64,000 bases of DNA from positions 41,795-105,794 of the forward strand of contig JAPOZO010000031.1 in the NCBI GenBank assembly GCA_026706025.1, in the 5' to 3' direction. A program made the position numbers and the translations under genes. A model generated the notes under the pieces. The model was not told the DNA's origin. It worked only from the letters and a program-made list of their open reading frames with translations, and did not search any database. Shown here one piece after another: positions 8,144 through 17,295 of the stretch; positions within the stretch are counted from its first letter, which is position 1; every line of letters starts with the position of its first letter. This stretch comes from Candidatus Poribacteria bacterium. Its GTDB lineage: Bacteria; Poribacteria; WGA-4E; WGA-3G.

Positions 8144-8452
8144 TTCCGCTATGATACCCCAAAATCAAGTCGTATTCAAGAAAATTGTCCTGAAATATAG
8201 CACTTTACTTGAAATTGGTTATAGAGTTGGAAGGGAAAAAGAAAGGGCAGCTACCTGTTGATATGATGGTGACACGAACGTGCTCGTTTCGGTTCTGTAA
8301 GGGAGTCGCGACCGGGAGTGCTTCGCAGTGAGAATTCCACAGAAACATGTCGGGATTGAAATCCCTCCTACGGCAAATCTGAAAAACTTGCACTTTAAGA
8401 TATTTTGTTATATCATAATAGTATAAGGTGAAAGTGGAAGGATAACTGAGAA
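8144..8452. other. Divergent intergenic region with interspersed repeat remnant
   Basis: 309 bases without a credible gene. The middle (about 8265-8375) has the mosaic wording found in other spacers here (GTGCTTCGCAGTGAGAATTC, GGGATTGAAATCCCTCCTACGG, the last containing a GGGATT/AATCCC hairpin), so it is probably decayed repeat DNA. The right end carries the promoter at 8388-8416. Confidence 0.5.
8388..8416 (+). promoter_or_regulatory. Candidate sigma-70 promoter of the LolA-like/ABC operon
   Basis: TTGCAC, 17-base spacer, TATCAT; start site would be near 8423, 30 bases before the first start codon of the export operon. Confidence 0.55.
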
Positions 8453-9247
8453 ATGACGAAATTGAGAAATAAAACACAGAATAAATCGCGGGGTTTGAAG
8501 GTCTGGTTTTTGCTTGCGCTGACTGTTCCGGTTTGTGTGTTGGTGCAAGCCGATGAGCATGTTCCTGATGTTGAAACTATCGTCAAAAAGATTGATCAAC
8601 TCTATCGGAGCGAGACAAGCCATGCCGAGATGGAGATGCACATCGTCACGCCACATTGGGAACGCACGCTCGCAATGACGGTTTGGACACAGGGGATGAA
8701 CAAGACTTTTATCCGAATTACGGCACCCAAGAAAGAACAGGGAGTCGCGACACTGCGTATCGGGAACGAGATGTGGAACTATCTGCCGAAGACAAACAAG
8801 ACGATGAAGATCCCGCCATCAATGATGATGGGGTCGTGGATGGGTTCCGATTTTACGAATGACGACTTGGTCCGGGAGTCGTCGATGCTCGACGATTATA
8901 CTTATCAGTACGTTACACCAGAAGACGCATCCGCGGATCATCTCTATGTCCAGCTGACACCAAAAGAGGATTCTCCAATCGTTTGGGGCAAGATTGTTGC
9001 CGCCGTGCAGTCCGACGATTATATACCGGTGTGGCAGCGGTTCTATGACGAGAAAGGGAACCTGATGCGAGTGATGAACTTCAAAGAGATCAAGACCTTT
9101 GGTGACAAAATCGCGCCATCCCTGATGGAGATGATTCCACAGAACAAAGAAGGACACAAAACGGTTGTCCGATGGTTGAATGCAACTTTCGATTCGGACA
9201 TCGACGATAAAATCTTCACACGCCGAAATCTTCAGAGAAGAAGATAG
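8453..9247 (+). CDS. LolA-like outer-membrane lipoprotein-sorting family protein
   Basis: A 264-residue exported protein with a signal peptide at about residues 16-33 (WFLLALTVPVCVLVQA). The rest has the alternating beta-strand pattern of the LolA/LolB-like fold, notably MEMHIVTPHWERTLAMTVWT, IRITAPKKEQGVATLRIGNEMWNYLPKT and MGSDFTNDDLVRE. This is the family of periplasmic carriers often coded beside FtsX-type ABC transporters. It probably passes a lipid or lipoprotein from the inner-membrane ABC complex coded by the next genes to the outer membrane. It is followed after 31 bases by the first permease, which suggests an operon. Confidence 0.82.
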   Translation: MTKLRNKTQNKSRGLKVWFLLALTVPVCVLVQADEHVPDVETIVKKIDQLYRSETSHAEMEMHIVTPHWERTLAMTVWTQGMNKTFIRITAPKKEQGVATLRIGNEMWNYLPKTNKTMKIPPSMMMGSWMGSDFTNDDLVRESSMLDDYTYQYVTPEDASADHLYVQLTPKEDSPIVWGKIVAAVQSDDYIPVWQRFYDEKGNLMRVMNFKEIKTFGDKIAPSLMEMIPQNKEGHKTVVRWLNATFDSDIDDKIFTRRNLQRRR

Positions 9248-9252
9248 GTTAG

Positions 9253-9279
9253 ACGGCACGCGGCGCGTGCCTACTACTA
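9253..9279 (-). repeat. Short palindromic repeat (TAGTAGGCACGCGCC family)
   Basis: On the minus strand this reads TAGTAGTAGGCACGCGCCG then CGTGCCGT, the same unit found twice at 41358-41417. It fills the spacer between the LolA-like gene and the permease and replaces any Shine-Dalgarno for the ATG at 9279. Confidence 0.7.
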
Positions 9280-10493
9280 TGATACTTAAGATTGCGTTTC
9301 GTAATATCTTCCGCCAAAAACGGCGTACAATCCTTACCGCCCTCGCGATGATTGTCGGTTTTACGCTCTTATCGCTAACTATTGGCTTGTCCGACGGTGC
9401 GTATGGGAATATTATTGCGATGTTTACGCGCAACCGTATCGGACACATTCAGGTGCATCGCGACGGGTATCTCGATAAACCGTCGCTCTACAAAACGATC
9501 GACAACACCTCTGCTGTAGGTGAGACGATTCAGCGTATTGTAGGCGTTGAAGCGTGGACCCCACGTGTCTACGGGGCAGGACTCGGCTCGGTTGGTGAAA
9601 AGAGTACAGGTGTACAAATCATTGGGGTTGATGTGGCACGTGAAACCGCAGCAACCCGTTTTGACCAAAAAGTCGTTGAAGGTAGGACACTCAGCGAAAC
9701 GCCATCGCATGAGGCAGTTATTGGGAAAGGGTTGGCGAAAATTGTGTCTGCAACGGTTGACAGTGAAATTGTAATCGTTTCACAGGGGGCTGACGGTTCG
9801 ATTGCGAACGACGTGTATAAAATCGTCGGTATCGCAGAGAGCGGAGACGACCTAACGGACCGCGTGGCGTGTTATCTGCACATTGAAGACGCTCAAGAAT
9901 TGCTTGTGCTCGCCGAACGCGTTCACGAAATTGTTGTGATTGTCTCAAACATCAACCGGGTCAATAAAATTACGGGCGCAATCGAAACGCAACTCAATGA
10001 TCCGACGCTTGATGTAGCACCGTGGCAGGTGGTCGCCAAATCCTTTTATCGCGCCATGCGAACCGATCAACAAGGTGATATGATCGGTCGTCTGGTGATT
10101 ATGCTGATTGTTGCTATGGGTGTCCTCAATACAGTGCTGATGTCGGTGCTGGAACGGACGCGTGAATACGGTGTGCTGAAGGCAGTCGGGACAAAACCGG
10201 TGCAAATCTTCTGGCTCGTCGTTTGCGAAGTGGTCATCATAGCACTGGGCAGTATCTGTGTTGGCGCGCTCCTTGGGGCCTTGATTAACTATCTGTTCTC
10301 TATATACGGTTTCCCTTACCCTGAAGAAATTACCTATGGCGGCATGAAACTCAAGACGTTGTATGCTGAAGTCAACGTTCGATGTCTGGTTACTCCAGCT
10401 ATCATCGTTATGTTATCAGCGACGATCTTCAGTCTGTTTCCTGCGATAAAAGCTGCGCGTATTATGCCTGCGAAGGCGATGCGGACACATTGA
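9279..10493 (+). CDS. ABC transporter permease, FtsX/MacB/LolC type
   Basis: A 404-residue inner-membrane protein with the MacB/LolCE layout: one N-terminal helix (LTALAMIVGFTLLSLTIG), a periplasmic domain of about 230 residues, and three C-terminal helices starting at VIMLIVAMGVLNTVLMSVLE. The cytoplasmic ERTREYGVLKAVG loop is the conserved FtsX-family coupling helix. I used the ATG at 9279 (MILKIAFRNIFRQKRR). It has no Shine-Dalgarno because a palindromic repeat occupies the spacer, so initiation may be coupled to translation of the preceding gene. Together with the next permease and the ATPase it would form a heterodimeric LolCDE-like exporter. Confidence 0.88.
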   Translation: MILKIAFRNIFRQKRRTILTALAMIVGFTLLSLTIGLSDGAYGNIIAMFTRNRIGHIQVHRDGYLDKPSLYKTIDNTSAVGETIQRIVGVEAWTPRVYGAGLGSVGEKSTGVQIIGVDVARETAATRFDQKVVEGRTLSETPSHEAVIGKGLAKIVSATVDSEIVIVSQGADGSIANDVYKIVGIAESGDDLTDRVACYLHIEDAQELLVLAERVHEIVVIVSNINRVNKITGAIETQLNDPTLDVAPWQVVAKSFYRAMRTDQQGDMIGRLVIMLIVAMGVLNTVLMSVLERTREYGVLKAVGTKPVQIFWLVVCEVVIIALGSICVGALLGALINYLFSIYGFPYPEEITYGGMKLKTLYAEVNVRCLVTPAIIVMLSATIFSLFPAIKAARIMPAKAMRTH

Positions 10494-10558
10494 TATAGTT
10501 GTCAGTTATCAGTTATCAGTTAAGAGGTTTTCGGGGTATCCTAAAGTCTCTTTCTGAT

Positions 10559-10666
10559 AACCGAACTGTTCTCACTGCGAAGCATGACGACTACTGAAAA
10601 CTGATAACTATTACACAGAAAAACCGAACTGTTCTCACTGCGAAGCATGACGACTACTGAAAACTG
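10559..10666 (+). repeat. Direct repeat pair (45 bp, period 63)
   Basis: The 45-base string starting AACCGAACTGTTCTC and ending CTACTGAAAACTG occurs exactly at 10559-10603 and again at 10622-10666. It lies in a spacer full of GTCAGTTATCAGTT-type short repeats (10500-10520, again at 12745-12800). The repeats separate two genes of one operon. Confidence 0.85.
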
Positions 10667-10708
10667 GAAGGTTTTTTTGAAAAAAAAACGAACTGACAAC
10701 TGATAACT

Positions 10709-11938
10709 ATGTCTTGGATTTTAATTAAACTCGCTTGGCGAAATATCTTTCGGAATAAACGGCGTACGATTATTGCTGCAACAGCGATCGGCCTCGGTTT
10801 GGCTGCGCTGATTTTTGTTGATGCGTTAATGATCGGGATGACAGACAATATGGTGCGGACTGCCACTGCCTCTTTCCTCGGCGACGCGCAGATTCATCGG
10901 GCAGGTTTTCGAGACGTACAAGAGGTCTCATTGACGATTCAGGCACTTGACGAAGTAACGGAGAGTCTCGCTCAGGAAGGGATTGTCGAACATTTCACCC
11001 AAAGGGTACTTGCGCCAGGTATGATTACGTCTCCAGCGAATGTCAGTGCAATTGCGCTTGTGGGGGTTCATCCGCCGACAGAAAAATTTCTGTCCCAAAT
11101 TGATGATGCGATCACGGAAGGTGTCTATTTTGAAGGCGGTAGCAGCCGTGAGATCGTTATTGGTGCGAAACTTGCAGAAATCTTGGAAATTGGGCTTGGG
11201 GACCGAGTGGTCGTGACAGTCGCGCAAGCCGAAACCGGAGACCTCTCCCAAGAGATGTTCAGGATTTCCGGTATCTATTATTTTGCGAGTGAAGAAATGA
11301 ACGCCGCCATGGCATTTGTTCGGATTGAAAAAGCACAAGAGATGCTCGCGATTGGGAACGCTGCACATGAAATCGCCATTAAATTTACTGCTCTTGCCTA
11401 CTCGCAAGATCCAGCACTGCCGTTTTGGGAGGCGTATTCCCGACACGGCAACGAAGTCTTAAGTTGGACGGAACTGATGTCGCAATTAACAGCGATATTA
11501 GAAATGACAAAATACAGCAAATACATCATGGGGGGCATCTTGTTTGTTTTGGTTGCCTTTGGAATTATCAACACGCTTTTTATGTCGTTGTACGAGCGGA
11601 TGTTTGAGTTTGGTGTGTTACGTGCTGTCGGAACGCGTCCTTTCGGGATGGCACGCGTTATCTTGTTTGAAGCGGGTGCCTTAGCGATCGTGAGTATTGG
11701 GCTCGGGGCGACACTTGGATTTGTTTTGACAGCAGTTTTTGCGCATGTCGGAATTAATTATATAGGCATTGAATTTGCTGGCGTGACCGTACAGGAGTTC
11801 ATCCGTCCGGTCATGACGGTTGAACAGTTCACTGCTTATCCGGTGTGGTTTTTTATTTTTACGATCATCGCTGGACTCTATCCGGCACGCTACACAGCGA
11901 AAATGTCGCCAGCAGCGGCAATGCGGCGGAGTTTTTAA
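10709..11938 (+). CDS. ABC transporter permease, FtsX/MacB/LolE type
   Basis: A 409-residue paralogue of the preceding permease, with the same start (WRNIFRNKRRTIIAATAIG), a periplasmic domain and three C-terminal helices (YIMGGILFVLVAFGIINTLF onward). The coupling loop reads YERMFEFGVLRAVGTRPF. Two different permeases plus one ATPase is the LolCDE arrangement. No strong Shine-Dalgarno precedes the ATG; the 215-base spacer before it is filled by repeats. The substrate is unknown; the neighbouring LolA-like carrier and beta-barrel suggest export of a lipid or lipoprotein. Confidence 0.87.
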   Translation: MSWILIKLAWRNIFRNKRRTIIAATAIGLGLAALIFVDALMIGMTDNMVRTATASFLGDAQIHRAGFRDVQEVSLTIQALDEVTESLAQEGIVEHFTQRVLAPGMITSPANVSAIALVGVHPPTEKFLSQIDDAITEGVYFEGGSSREIVIGAKLAEILEIGLGDRVVVTVAQAETGDLSQEMFRISGIYYFASEEMNAAMAFVRIEKAQEMLAIGNAAHEIAIKFTALAYSQDPALPFWEAYSRHGNEVLSWTELMSQLTAILEMTKYSKYIMGGILFVLVAFGIINTLFMSLYERMFEFGVLRAVGTRPFGMARVILFEAGALAIVSIGLGATLGFVLTAVFAHVGINYIGIEFAGVTVQEFIRPVMTVEQFTAYPVWFFIFTIIAGLYPARYTAKMSPAAAMRRSF

Positions 11939-12041
11939 ATTTTTTACCTATGAAGTTCTCGCTCTGCTTTTTTCTACGTCAAAAGCGGGTTTTCGCTAAA
12001 TTCAGATCCAACTTGACAAAACAGTTTTTTAGGAAGTCACA

Positions 12042-12743
12042 ATGGAACAGGTACAGAACACAGATGTTATTGTTACAGCAGGTGTGACGAAGGTTTATGA
12101 AGCGGATGGGATTCCTGTCAACGCGCTTAACGGGATCGATTTAACCATTCAGTCGAGGGAATTTACGGCACTGGTGGGGCCATCTGGTTCCGGCAAAACA
12201 ACCTTTCTCAACATCATTTCCGGGTTGGATAACCCTACAGCAGGGAAAGTGTGGCTTGCGGGTAAGGTGCTATCGGAGATGAGTGGCAACGAACTCTCTG
12301 ACTTTCGGCGTGATAACATCGGATTCATCTTTCAGGCTTACAACCTGATACCTGTGCTGACAGTCGAGGAAAACGTTGAGTACATCATGCTCTTGGCGGG
12401 TGTCCCGAAAGCGGAGCGGCACGAGCGGGTTATCGCAATGCTTGAAACGGTCGGGTTGAAGGGGGTTGCCGACCGAAAACCGACGCAGCTTTCAGGTGGA
12501 CAGCAACAGCGCGTCGCTATCGCACGTGCGATGGTCTCTGAACCTGAGATTATCCTTGCCGATGAACCAACAGCGAATCTCGACTCGAAAACGGGTGCCG
12601 ATCTGCTTGAGATGATGCGTCACCTCAATGAAGAAACGGGTATGACGTTCATCTTCTCGACCCATGATCCGATGGTGATGGAGAGTGCAACGCGTCTGAT
12701 TACGCTTCGCGACGGGCGGGTAGATACGGATGAGACGAAATAA
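12042..12743 (+). CDS. ABC transporter ATP-binding protein, LolD/MacB type
   Basis: A 233-residue ATPase with Walker [11 protein letters not shown]-loop [17 protein letters not shown], signature [15 protein letters not shown], Walker [14 protein letters not shown] and H-loop FSTHDP. The TANLDS ending and the [11 protein letters not shown] segment place it with the MacB/LolD/FtsE group that pairs with FtsX-like permeases. It follows the two permeases after 103 bases and has an AGGAAG ribosome-binding site. It supplies energy for the exporter coded at 9279-11938. Confidence 0.93.
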   Translation: MEQVQNTDVIVTAGVTKVYEADGIPVNALNGIDLTIQSREFTALVGPSGSGKTTFLNIISGLDNPTAGKVWLAGKVLSEMSGNELSDFRRDNIGFIFQAYNLIPVLTVEENVEYIMLLAGVPKAERHERVIAMLETVGLKGVADRKPTQLSGGQQQRVAIARAMVSEPEIILADEPTANLDSKTGADLLEMMRHLNEETGMTFIFSTHDPMVMESATRLITLRDGRVDTDETK

Positions 12744-12819
12744 TAGTTGTCAGTTGTCAGTTTTAATAGTTTTCAGTTTTCGGTTATCAGTTATCAGTTA
12801 AGAAAAATAAGAATTTCTG

Positions 12820-14040
12820 ATGAAAAAGATCCTGGTACTCGTCATCTATTTAGTAACAACGCTCCTTGTACGGATCGCTGATGCTGAATTCCGAGTTGGT
12901 GGTTACTACAAAAACTTTTCCACTGTATTCAATTCACCACTTCCAGACGCACCAATAACGGGGATCGTGGTCAATCGGCTACGGCTTAATCTCTCCTACG
13001 CCCCCGCGGACGCGCTTTCATTTGCTTTCGCTTACGATTTTACGCCTCGTGTTCAAGACCCGTTACTCTTTTCGCAGTCGCCGTTTGCTGTCGGTGTCGC
13101 TTCGTCGAGTTACCGCATCGCAGATTTGGACTCGCCAATCTATCCGAGTGAAGAAGAACCAGTTGGCAGTGTCGGTATTTATCATAATCTCGATCGCGCC
13201 TCGGTTCAGTTCAGCACAGAATTCGCTGATTTTTCCATCGGTCGAGACGCTATTGCTTGGGGGAGTGCGCGGATCATAAATCCAACCGATGTTATCGCGC
13301 CCTATACTTACGATCAACTGGATACGGAAGACCGCGTTGGGGTAGACGCTATCCGGGTGCGGATTCCTGTCGGTGTGATGGGAGAGGTAGATGCCGGTTA
13401 CATCGCCGGTGCCGATTTTGATTTTGATAAGAGTGCGGTCTTTCTCCGAACACAATTGAACGCCGCGGAAACGGACTTTTCAATTTTACTGTTGGAATTT
13501 CAGAGGGATCTGCTTGTCGGTTTGGATATCGCTCGCGGTATTGGCGGTGCGGGGTTCTGGTTGGAAACGGCTTATGTTTTGACTACTCCGTTTGATGATG
13601 AACCTGATGCATCGGCAGATTATCTGCGTACCTCTGTCGGTTTGGACTATAGCTTCGGCGGCGAGACTTACGCCTTTATTGAATATCATTTCAATGGCGC
13701 GGGTGCGAGGAACTCCGAAAATTACCTCACCAATTTAGAGCGATCAGCGTATACCCGTGGTGGTGTTTATCTACTGGGTAGGCACTATCTCGCTCCCGGA
13801 TTCACCCATCAACTGACCCCGCTGGTGAGTTTCAGCGGACAGATGCTGTTTAATCTATCCGATCCATCGACTTTCGTTGCGCCACAGATAGCCTATAACG
13901 TCGCCGAGGATATTCACCTCTCTATGGGTGGTTTTGTTAGTATCGGCAAGCGACCTAAAAACGGTGAATCACCCAAATTCCAATCGGAATTTGGTAGTTA
14001 CCCGAATCTTTTCTTTTCCTCATTTCGCGTCTATTTTTGA
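12820..14040 (+). CDS. Putative outer-membrane beta-barrel protein
   Basis: A 406-residue protein with a signal peptide (MKKILVLVIYLVTTLL ... ADA) and many amphipathic strands. It ends FFSSFRVYF, the terminal aromatic residue typical of BAM-inserted barrels. It resembles porin-like or DUF1302-type barrels in style, but I do not recognise a specific family. It follows the ABC ATPase after a 76-base repeat-rich spacer and may be the outer-membrane partner or a client of the LolA-like export system. Confidence 0.65.
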   Translation: MKKILVLVIYLVTTLLVRIADAEFRVGGYYKNFSTVFNSPLPDAPITGIVVNRLRLNLSYAPADALSFAFAYDFTPRVQDPLLFSQSPFAVGVASSSYRIADLDSPIYPSEEEPVGSVGIYHNLDRASVQFSTEFADFSIGRDAIAWGSARIINPTDVIAPYTYDQLDTEDRVGVDAIRVRIPVGVMGEVDAGYIAGADFDFDKSAVFLRTQLNAAETDFSILLLEFQRDLLVGLDIARGIGGAGFWLETAYVLTTPFDDEPDASADYLRTSVGLDYSFGGETYAFIEYHFNGAGARNSENYLTNLERSAYTRGGVYLLGRHYLAPGFTHQLTPLVSFSGQMLFNLSDPSTFVAPQIAYNVAEDIHLSMGGFVSIGKRPKNGESPKFQSEFGSYPNLFFSSFRVYF

Positions 14041-14044
14041 GACT

Positions 14045-14073
14045 TTGACAAGTTGTACGAAAACTGGTATAAT
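14045..14073 (+). promoter_or_regulatory. Perfect-consensus sigma-70 promoter
   Basis: TTGACA, 17-base spacer, TATAAT. It starts five bases after the barrel stop codon and would begin transcription about 35 bases before the next gene, making that gene an independent unit. Confidence 0.85.
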
Positions 14074-14115
14074 GTGTGGTACAAATCAGAAATCATTGGA
14101 CGAAAAAAATAAAGT

Positions 14116-14907
14116 ATGAATAAAAAACGGATGCTTTTCATAGGTATTTTCGGCATTGTGGTTTTGTGCGTAGGACTCTTCTATTGGCATACCCAACGCC
14201 AAGCGAACTACGCGAAAACACGAGAACTTTTCGCGCCTATCTATGAATATTCGGGAAGACTCACACCAGAAGAACAAAAACGTTATTCTGAATTCACGCA
14301 TTCGATTATGAACGTTGAACTTTCTGTGGCGAAAAAATACGTCTTACCCAAGCGAGAGATGCTTCAGTTAGAGGCACACAGCATGACGTTATATCGCAAC
14401 AATCCTGAACTGATGTTTGTGAACAGTACGCCGCCTTACCCCGCCGGCACGGATGTCGAGCCGTTTATACGACATTTCAGTATCTTGGCACTGATCGCTA
14501 AAACCAAGTTAGCAGATTTGCCTGCTGACAGCAGAAAGTCAATAATCTCGCACCTTGAAGCGTTCCAAAAACGCCTGACGAAAAATAGCGTTGAGGTCTA
14601 TATTCAAGAAGTCAGAGATATGTCTTTGCGTCCGAGCCAAAAACTGCCGCCGATGCGTTTCGGCGTTGCGTCTGCTCCGCAAACAGCAGGCGGGGGTGTT
14701 ATCCAAATCACTGATACTTATGAAAATATGTACGAGGTTGATTTGGATGATCCAACGGATACGGGAACAACAGAGGATACCACCGAATTGTATGCGAAGA
14801 TTGACCGGATTTTTGAACATCTTACCGATGCGGAGTTCCAACGGCTTTCGGATCTCAATAAGGCAGACCGTTCGGCAGAAATCGAGAAATTGTTTTTAAC
14901 AGAATAG
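14116..14907 (+). CDS. Membrane-anchored protein of unknown function
   Basis: A 263-residue protein with one N-terminal membrane segment (MLFIGIFGIVVLCVGLFYW) and an extracytoplasmic remainder that is mostly helical and charged, with a small Gly-rich strand region (VASAPQTAGGGVIQITD). I recognise no domain. The gene has its own perfect-consensus promoter and a terminator right after it, so it is a monocistronic unit. Confidence 0.6.
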   Translation: MNKKRMLFIGIFGIVVLCVGLFYWHTQRQANYAKTRELFAPIYEYSGRLTPEEQKRYSEFTHSIMNVELSVAKKYVLPKREMLQLEAHSMTLYRNNPELMFVNSTPPYPAGTDVEPFIRHFSILALIAKTKLADLPADSRKSIISHLEAFQKRLTKNSVEVYIQEVRDMSLRPSQKLPPMRFGVASAPQTAGGGVIQITDTYENMYEVDLDDPTDTGTTEDTTELYAKIDRIFEHLTDAEFQRLSDLNKADRSAEIEKLFLTE

Positions 14908-14939
14908 ATGTGTCCTGTCACCAAATGAGACGGGCAATG

Positions 14940-14971
14940 AAGGGTTTTCCTACTACGAACCCTTATTTTTT
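14940..14971 (+). terminator. Intrinsic terminator
   Basis: AAGGGTT ... AACCCTT stem with an 11-base loop, followed by ATTTTTT. It ends the monocistronic unit at 14116-14907. Confidence 0.85.
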
Positions 14972-15069
14972 AGTTCCAGTTGTTTCATTCCATCCACTTG
15001 GTATATAAGTCCCTTTTCCCACAGAAACAGTTGTCAGCATTGGTTGATCGCTTGTCGTAATTCTGTCTC

Positions 15070-15098
15070 TTGCGTTGCAGGTTGGCTTGTGCTAAACT
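15070..15098 (+). promoter_or_regulatory. Candidate promoter of glgB
   Basis: TTGCGT, 17-base spacer, TAAACT. The -10 hexamer ends only eight bases before the glgB ATG, so the transcript would be leaderless or nearly so; no Shine-Dalgarno is present either. Confidence 0.5.
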
Positions 15099-15106
15099 GA
15101 TGTATT

Positions 15107-17161
15107 ATGCGAAAGCAAGACTTGACAAAAGACAAGACTGACGGCACTGCCCTTATCAAAACGGACCCGTTGCTGAAACCGTATAGAACACAACTGCGTG
15201 AGCGGTTCGCGCACTATCAACGCTTTAAAGCCGAGATTGAGAAGAGAGGCGGTGTATTAGGCGAGATAAGCCGAGGACACCGATATTTCGGTTTCAACCA
15301 TGGTGAACACGAAGGCGAAGCTGGTGTCTGGTACCGCGAATGGGCACCGGGTGCGGAGAGGCTTGCGCTTATCGGCGATTTTAACGACTGGTCGCGCGAT
15401 GCGAACCCGATGTCCGTTGATGATTGGGGTGTGTGGCACATCTTTTTGCCAGACAGCGAACATGCTGATAGGTTCACACACGGCAGCCTCGTTAAGGTGC
15501 ATATCGTCTCTGAATTCGGTGGACTTGATCGGATTCCGGCATATATTCAGCGCGTCGTTCAGGAAGGCGATGCTGATTTCATAGGTCAGTATTGGGCACC
15601 CCCGCATCCGTATCAGTGGCAGCACCGCGCACCCGATTTTGACATCAACACTGAGGGATTACGGATTTACGAGGCGCACGTCGGCATGGCACAAGAGGCG
15701 GAGAGAGTCGGGACTTTCGCTGAGTTTGCGCAAAACATCTTGCCCCGGATTGTGGATTTAGGCTATAACGCTGTGCAGCTAATGGCGGTGATGGAGCATC
15801 CCTACTATGCAAGTTTTGGGTATCATGTAAGCAACTTTTTCGCTGTTTCAAGCCGTTTCGGGACCCCCGAAGAACTCAAAGAGCTGGTTGATACGGCACA
15901 CGGTCTGGGGTTGCTGGTTATCATGGATCTCGTGCATAGCCATGCGGTTAAAAATCTCAACGAAGGGTTGAGCCGTTTTGATGGCACGGAACATCAGTAT
16001 TTCCACGCCGGTGCGAAAGGTGAACACGTCGCATGGGATTCGCTATGTTTTGATTATAGCAAGTACGAGGTACAACGTTTCCTGTTGAGCAATATTCGCT
16101 ACTGGTTGGAGACCTATCGGTTTGATGGATTTAGGTTTGATGGTGTCACGAGTATGCTCTATAGCGACCACGGGTTAGAGCGAAAATTTACGGGCTATGC
16201 CGATTACTTTGACACCGATGTTGAACCGGACGCTATCGCCTACCTCATGTTGGCAAATGAGGTTGTTCATGCTGTCAACCCCGCTGCCATTTCGATTGCT
16301 GAAGACATGAGCGGTATGCCTGGTCTCGCACGGCCTATCGAAGAAGGTGGACTCGGCTTCGATTATCGGCTTGCAATGGGTATCCCGGATTATTGGATTC
16401 GATTGTTAAAAGAGAAACAGGACGAAGCGTGGCACATCGGCGAGATTTACGGCATGTTACGCAACCGCCGCGCAGGCGAAAAAAATATCGCTTATGTTGA
16501 GAGCCACGACCAGTCAATTGTCGGCGATAAGACGCTTGCTATGCAACTCATGGACGCTGAACTCTATACGAACATGAGTATTTCCACGACGAGCCATCTT
16601 ATTTCTCGCGGCATCGCGCTCCACAAACTCATTCGACTCCTGACGTTTAGTTTAGGGGGTGAGGGGTATCTGAACTTTATAGGAAATGAGTTTGGACATC
16701 CTGAGTGGATTGATTTCCCACGTGCGGGGAACAATAATTCCTACTGGTATGCGCGCAGGCAGTGGCATCTTGTCGAAGATGAAACCCTCCGCTACAAAGA
16801 CCTCAACGCTTTTGACGGCGCGATGCAGCACCTTGATAAAGCGTCCCATTTACTTACTGATACGGACATCCAGTTATTATTCATTCATGAGGAAGCGAAG
16901 CAGATCGTCTATGCGCGGGGTGGACTTGTTTTTGCCTTCAACTTTCATCCGACTGAATCTGTTACAGATTGGCGGGTCCCTGTCCCTGAGAAGGCGGATT
17001 ACCGACTCGTTCTCAATACCGATGATCCAGTATATGGTGGTTATGGTGCCGTAGCGGGGGTCCACTATCCGTGGCAGGATGTCGCGATAGAGGGGCAGGC
17101 ACAGTCGATTCAACTCTACGTCCCTGCCCGAAGTGCGCAGGTGTTAGGGTCTGAATCATGA
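15107..17161 (+). CDS. glgB: 1,4-alpha-glucan branching enzyme (GH13 subfamily 8-like)
   Basis: A 684-residue glycogen branching enzyme that introduces alpha-1,6 branches. An N-terminal CBM48-like domain (YREWAPGAERLALIGDFNDW) is followed by the GH13 barrel. The catalytic regions are FDGFRFDGVTSMLY (nucleophile Asp), AISIAEDMSGMP (acid/base Glu) and YVESHDQSI. The wording GFRFDGVTSM and the length resemble the eukaryotic-type branching enzymes (GH13_8) rather than the usual bacterial GlgB of GH13_9. The ATG at 15107 has no ribosome-binding site and lies right after the likely -10 box. Other glycogen genes are at 20067-27065. Confidence 0.93.
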   Translation: MRKQDLTKDKTDGTALIKTDPLLKPYRTQLRERFAHYQRFKAEIEKRGGVLGEISRGHRYFGFNHGEHEGEAGVWYREWAPGAERLALIGDFNDWSRDANPMSVDDWGVWHIFLPDSEHADRFTHGSLVKVHIVSEFGGLDRIPAYIQRVVQEGDADFIGQYWAPPHPYQWQHRAPDFDINTEGLRIYEAHVGMAQEAERVGTFAEFAQNILPRIVDLGYNAVQLMAVMEHPYYASFGYHVSNFFAVSSRFGTPEELKELVDTAHGLGLLVIMDLVHSHAVKNLNEGLSRFDGTEHQYFHAGAKGEHVAWDSLCFDYSKYEVQRFLLSNIRYWLETYRFDGFRFDGVTSMLYSDHGLERKFTGYADYFDTDVEPDAIAYLMLANEVVHAVNPAAISIAEDMSGMPGLARPIEEGGLGFDYRLAMGIPDYWIRLLKEKQDEAWHIGEIYGMLRNRRAGEKNIAYVESHDQSIVGDKTLAMQLMDAELYTNMSISTTSHLISRGIALHKLIRLLTFSLGGEGYLNFIGNEFGHPEWIDFPRAGNNNSYWYARRQWHLVEDETLRYKDLNAFDGAMQHLDKASHLLTDTDIQLLFIHEEAKQIVYARGGLVFAFNFHPTESVTDWRVPVPEKADYRLVLNTDDPVYGGYGAVAGVHYPWQDVAIEGQAQSIQLYVPARSAQVLGSES

Positions 17162-17240
17162 ATAGTATTTGTTTTGACGATTAGACCTTTATAACATAAA
17201 GTCAAGTGAAAAATAGAAAAGGCAGGATTCCGCAAAAATA

Positions 17241-17269
17241 TTCACTTTTTTGACCAATTGTGATATGAT
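17241..17269 (+). promoter_or_regulatory. Candidate sigma-70 promoter
   Basis: TTCACT, 17-base spacer, TATGAT; the start site would be about 20 bases before the start codon of the OB-fold protein. Confidence 0.6.
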
Positions 17270-17295
17270 TCTGAAAAAATGTTGAGAGGTGAAAA

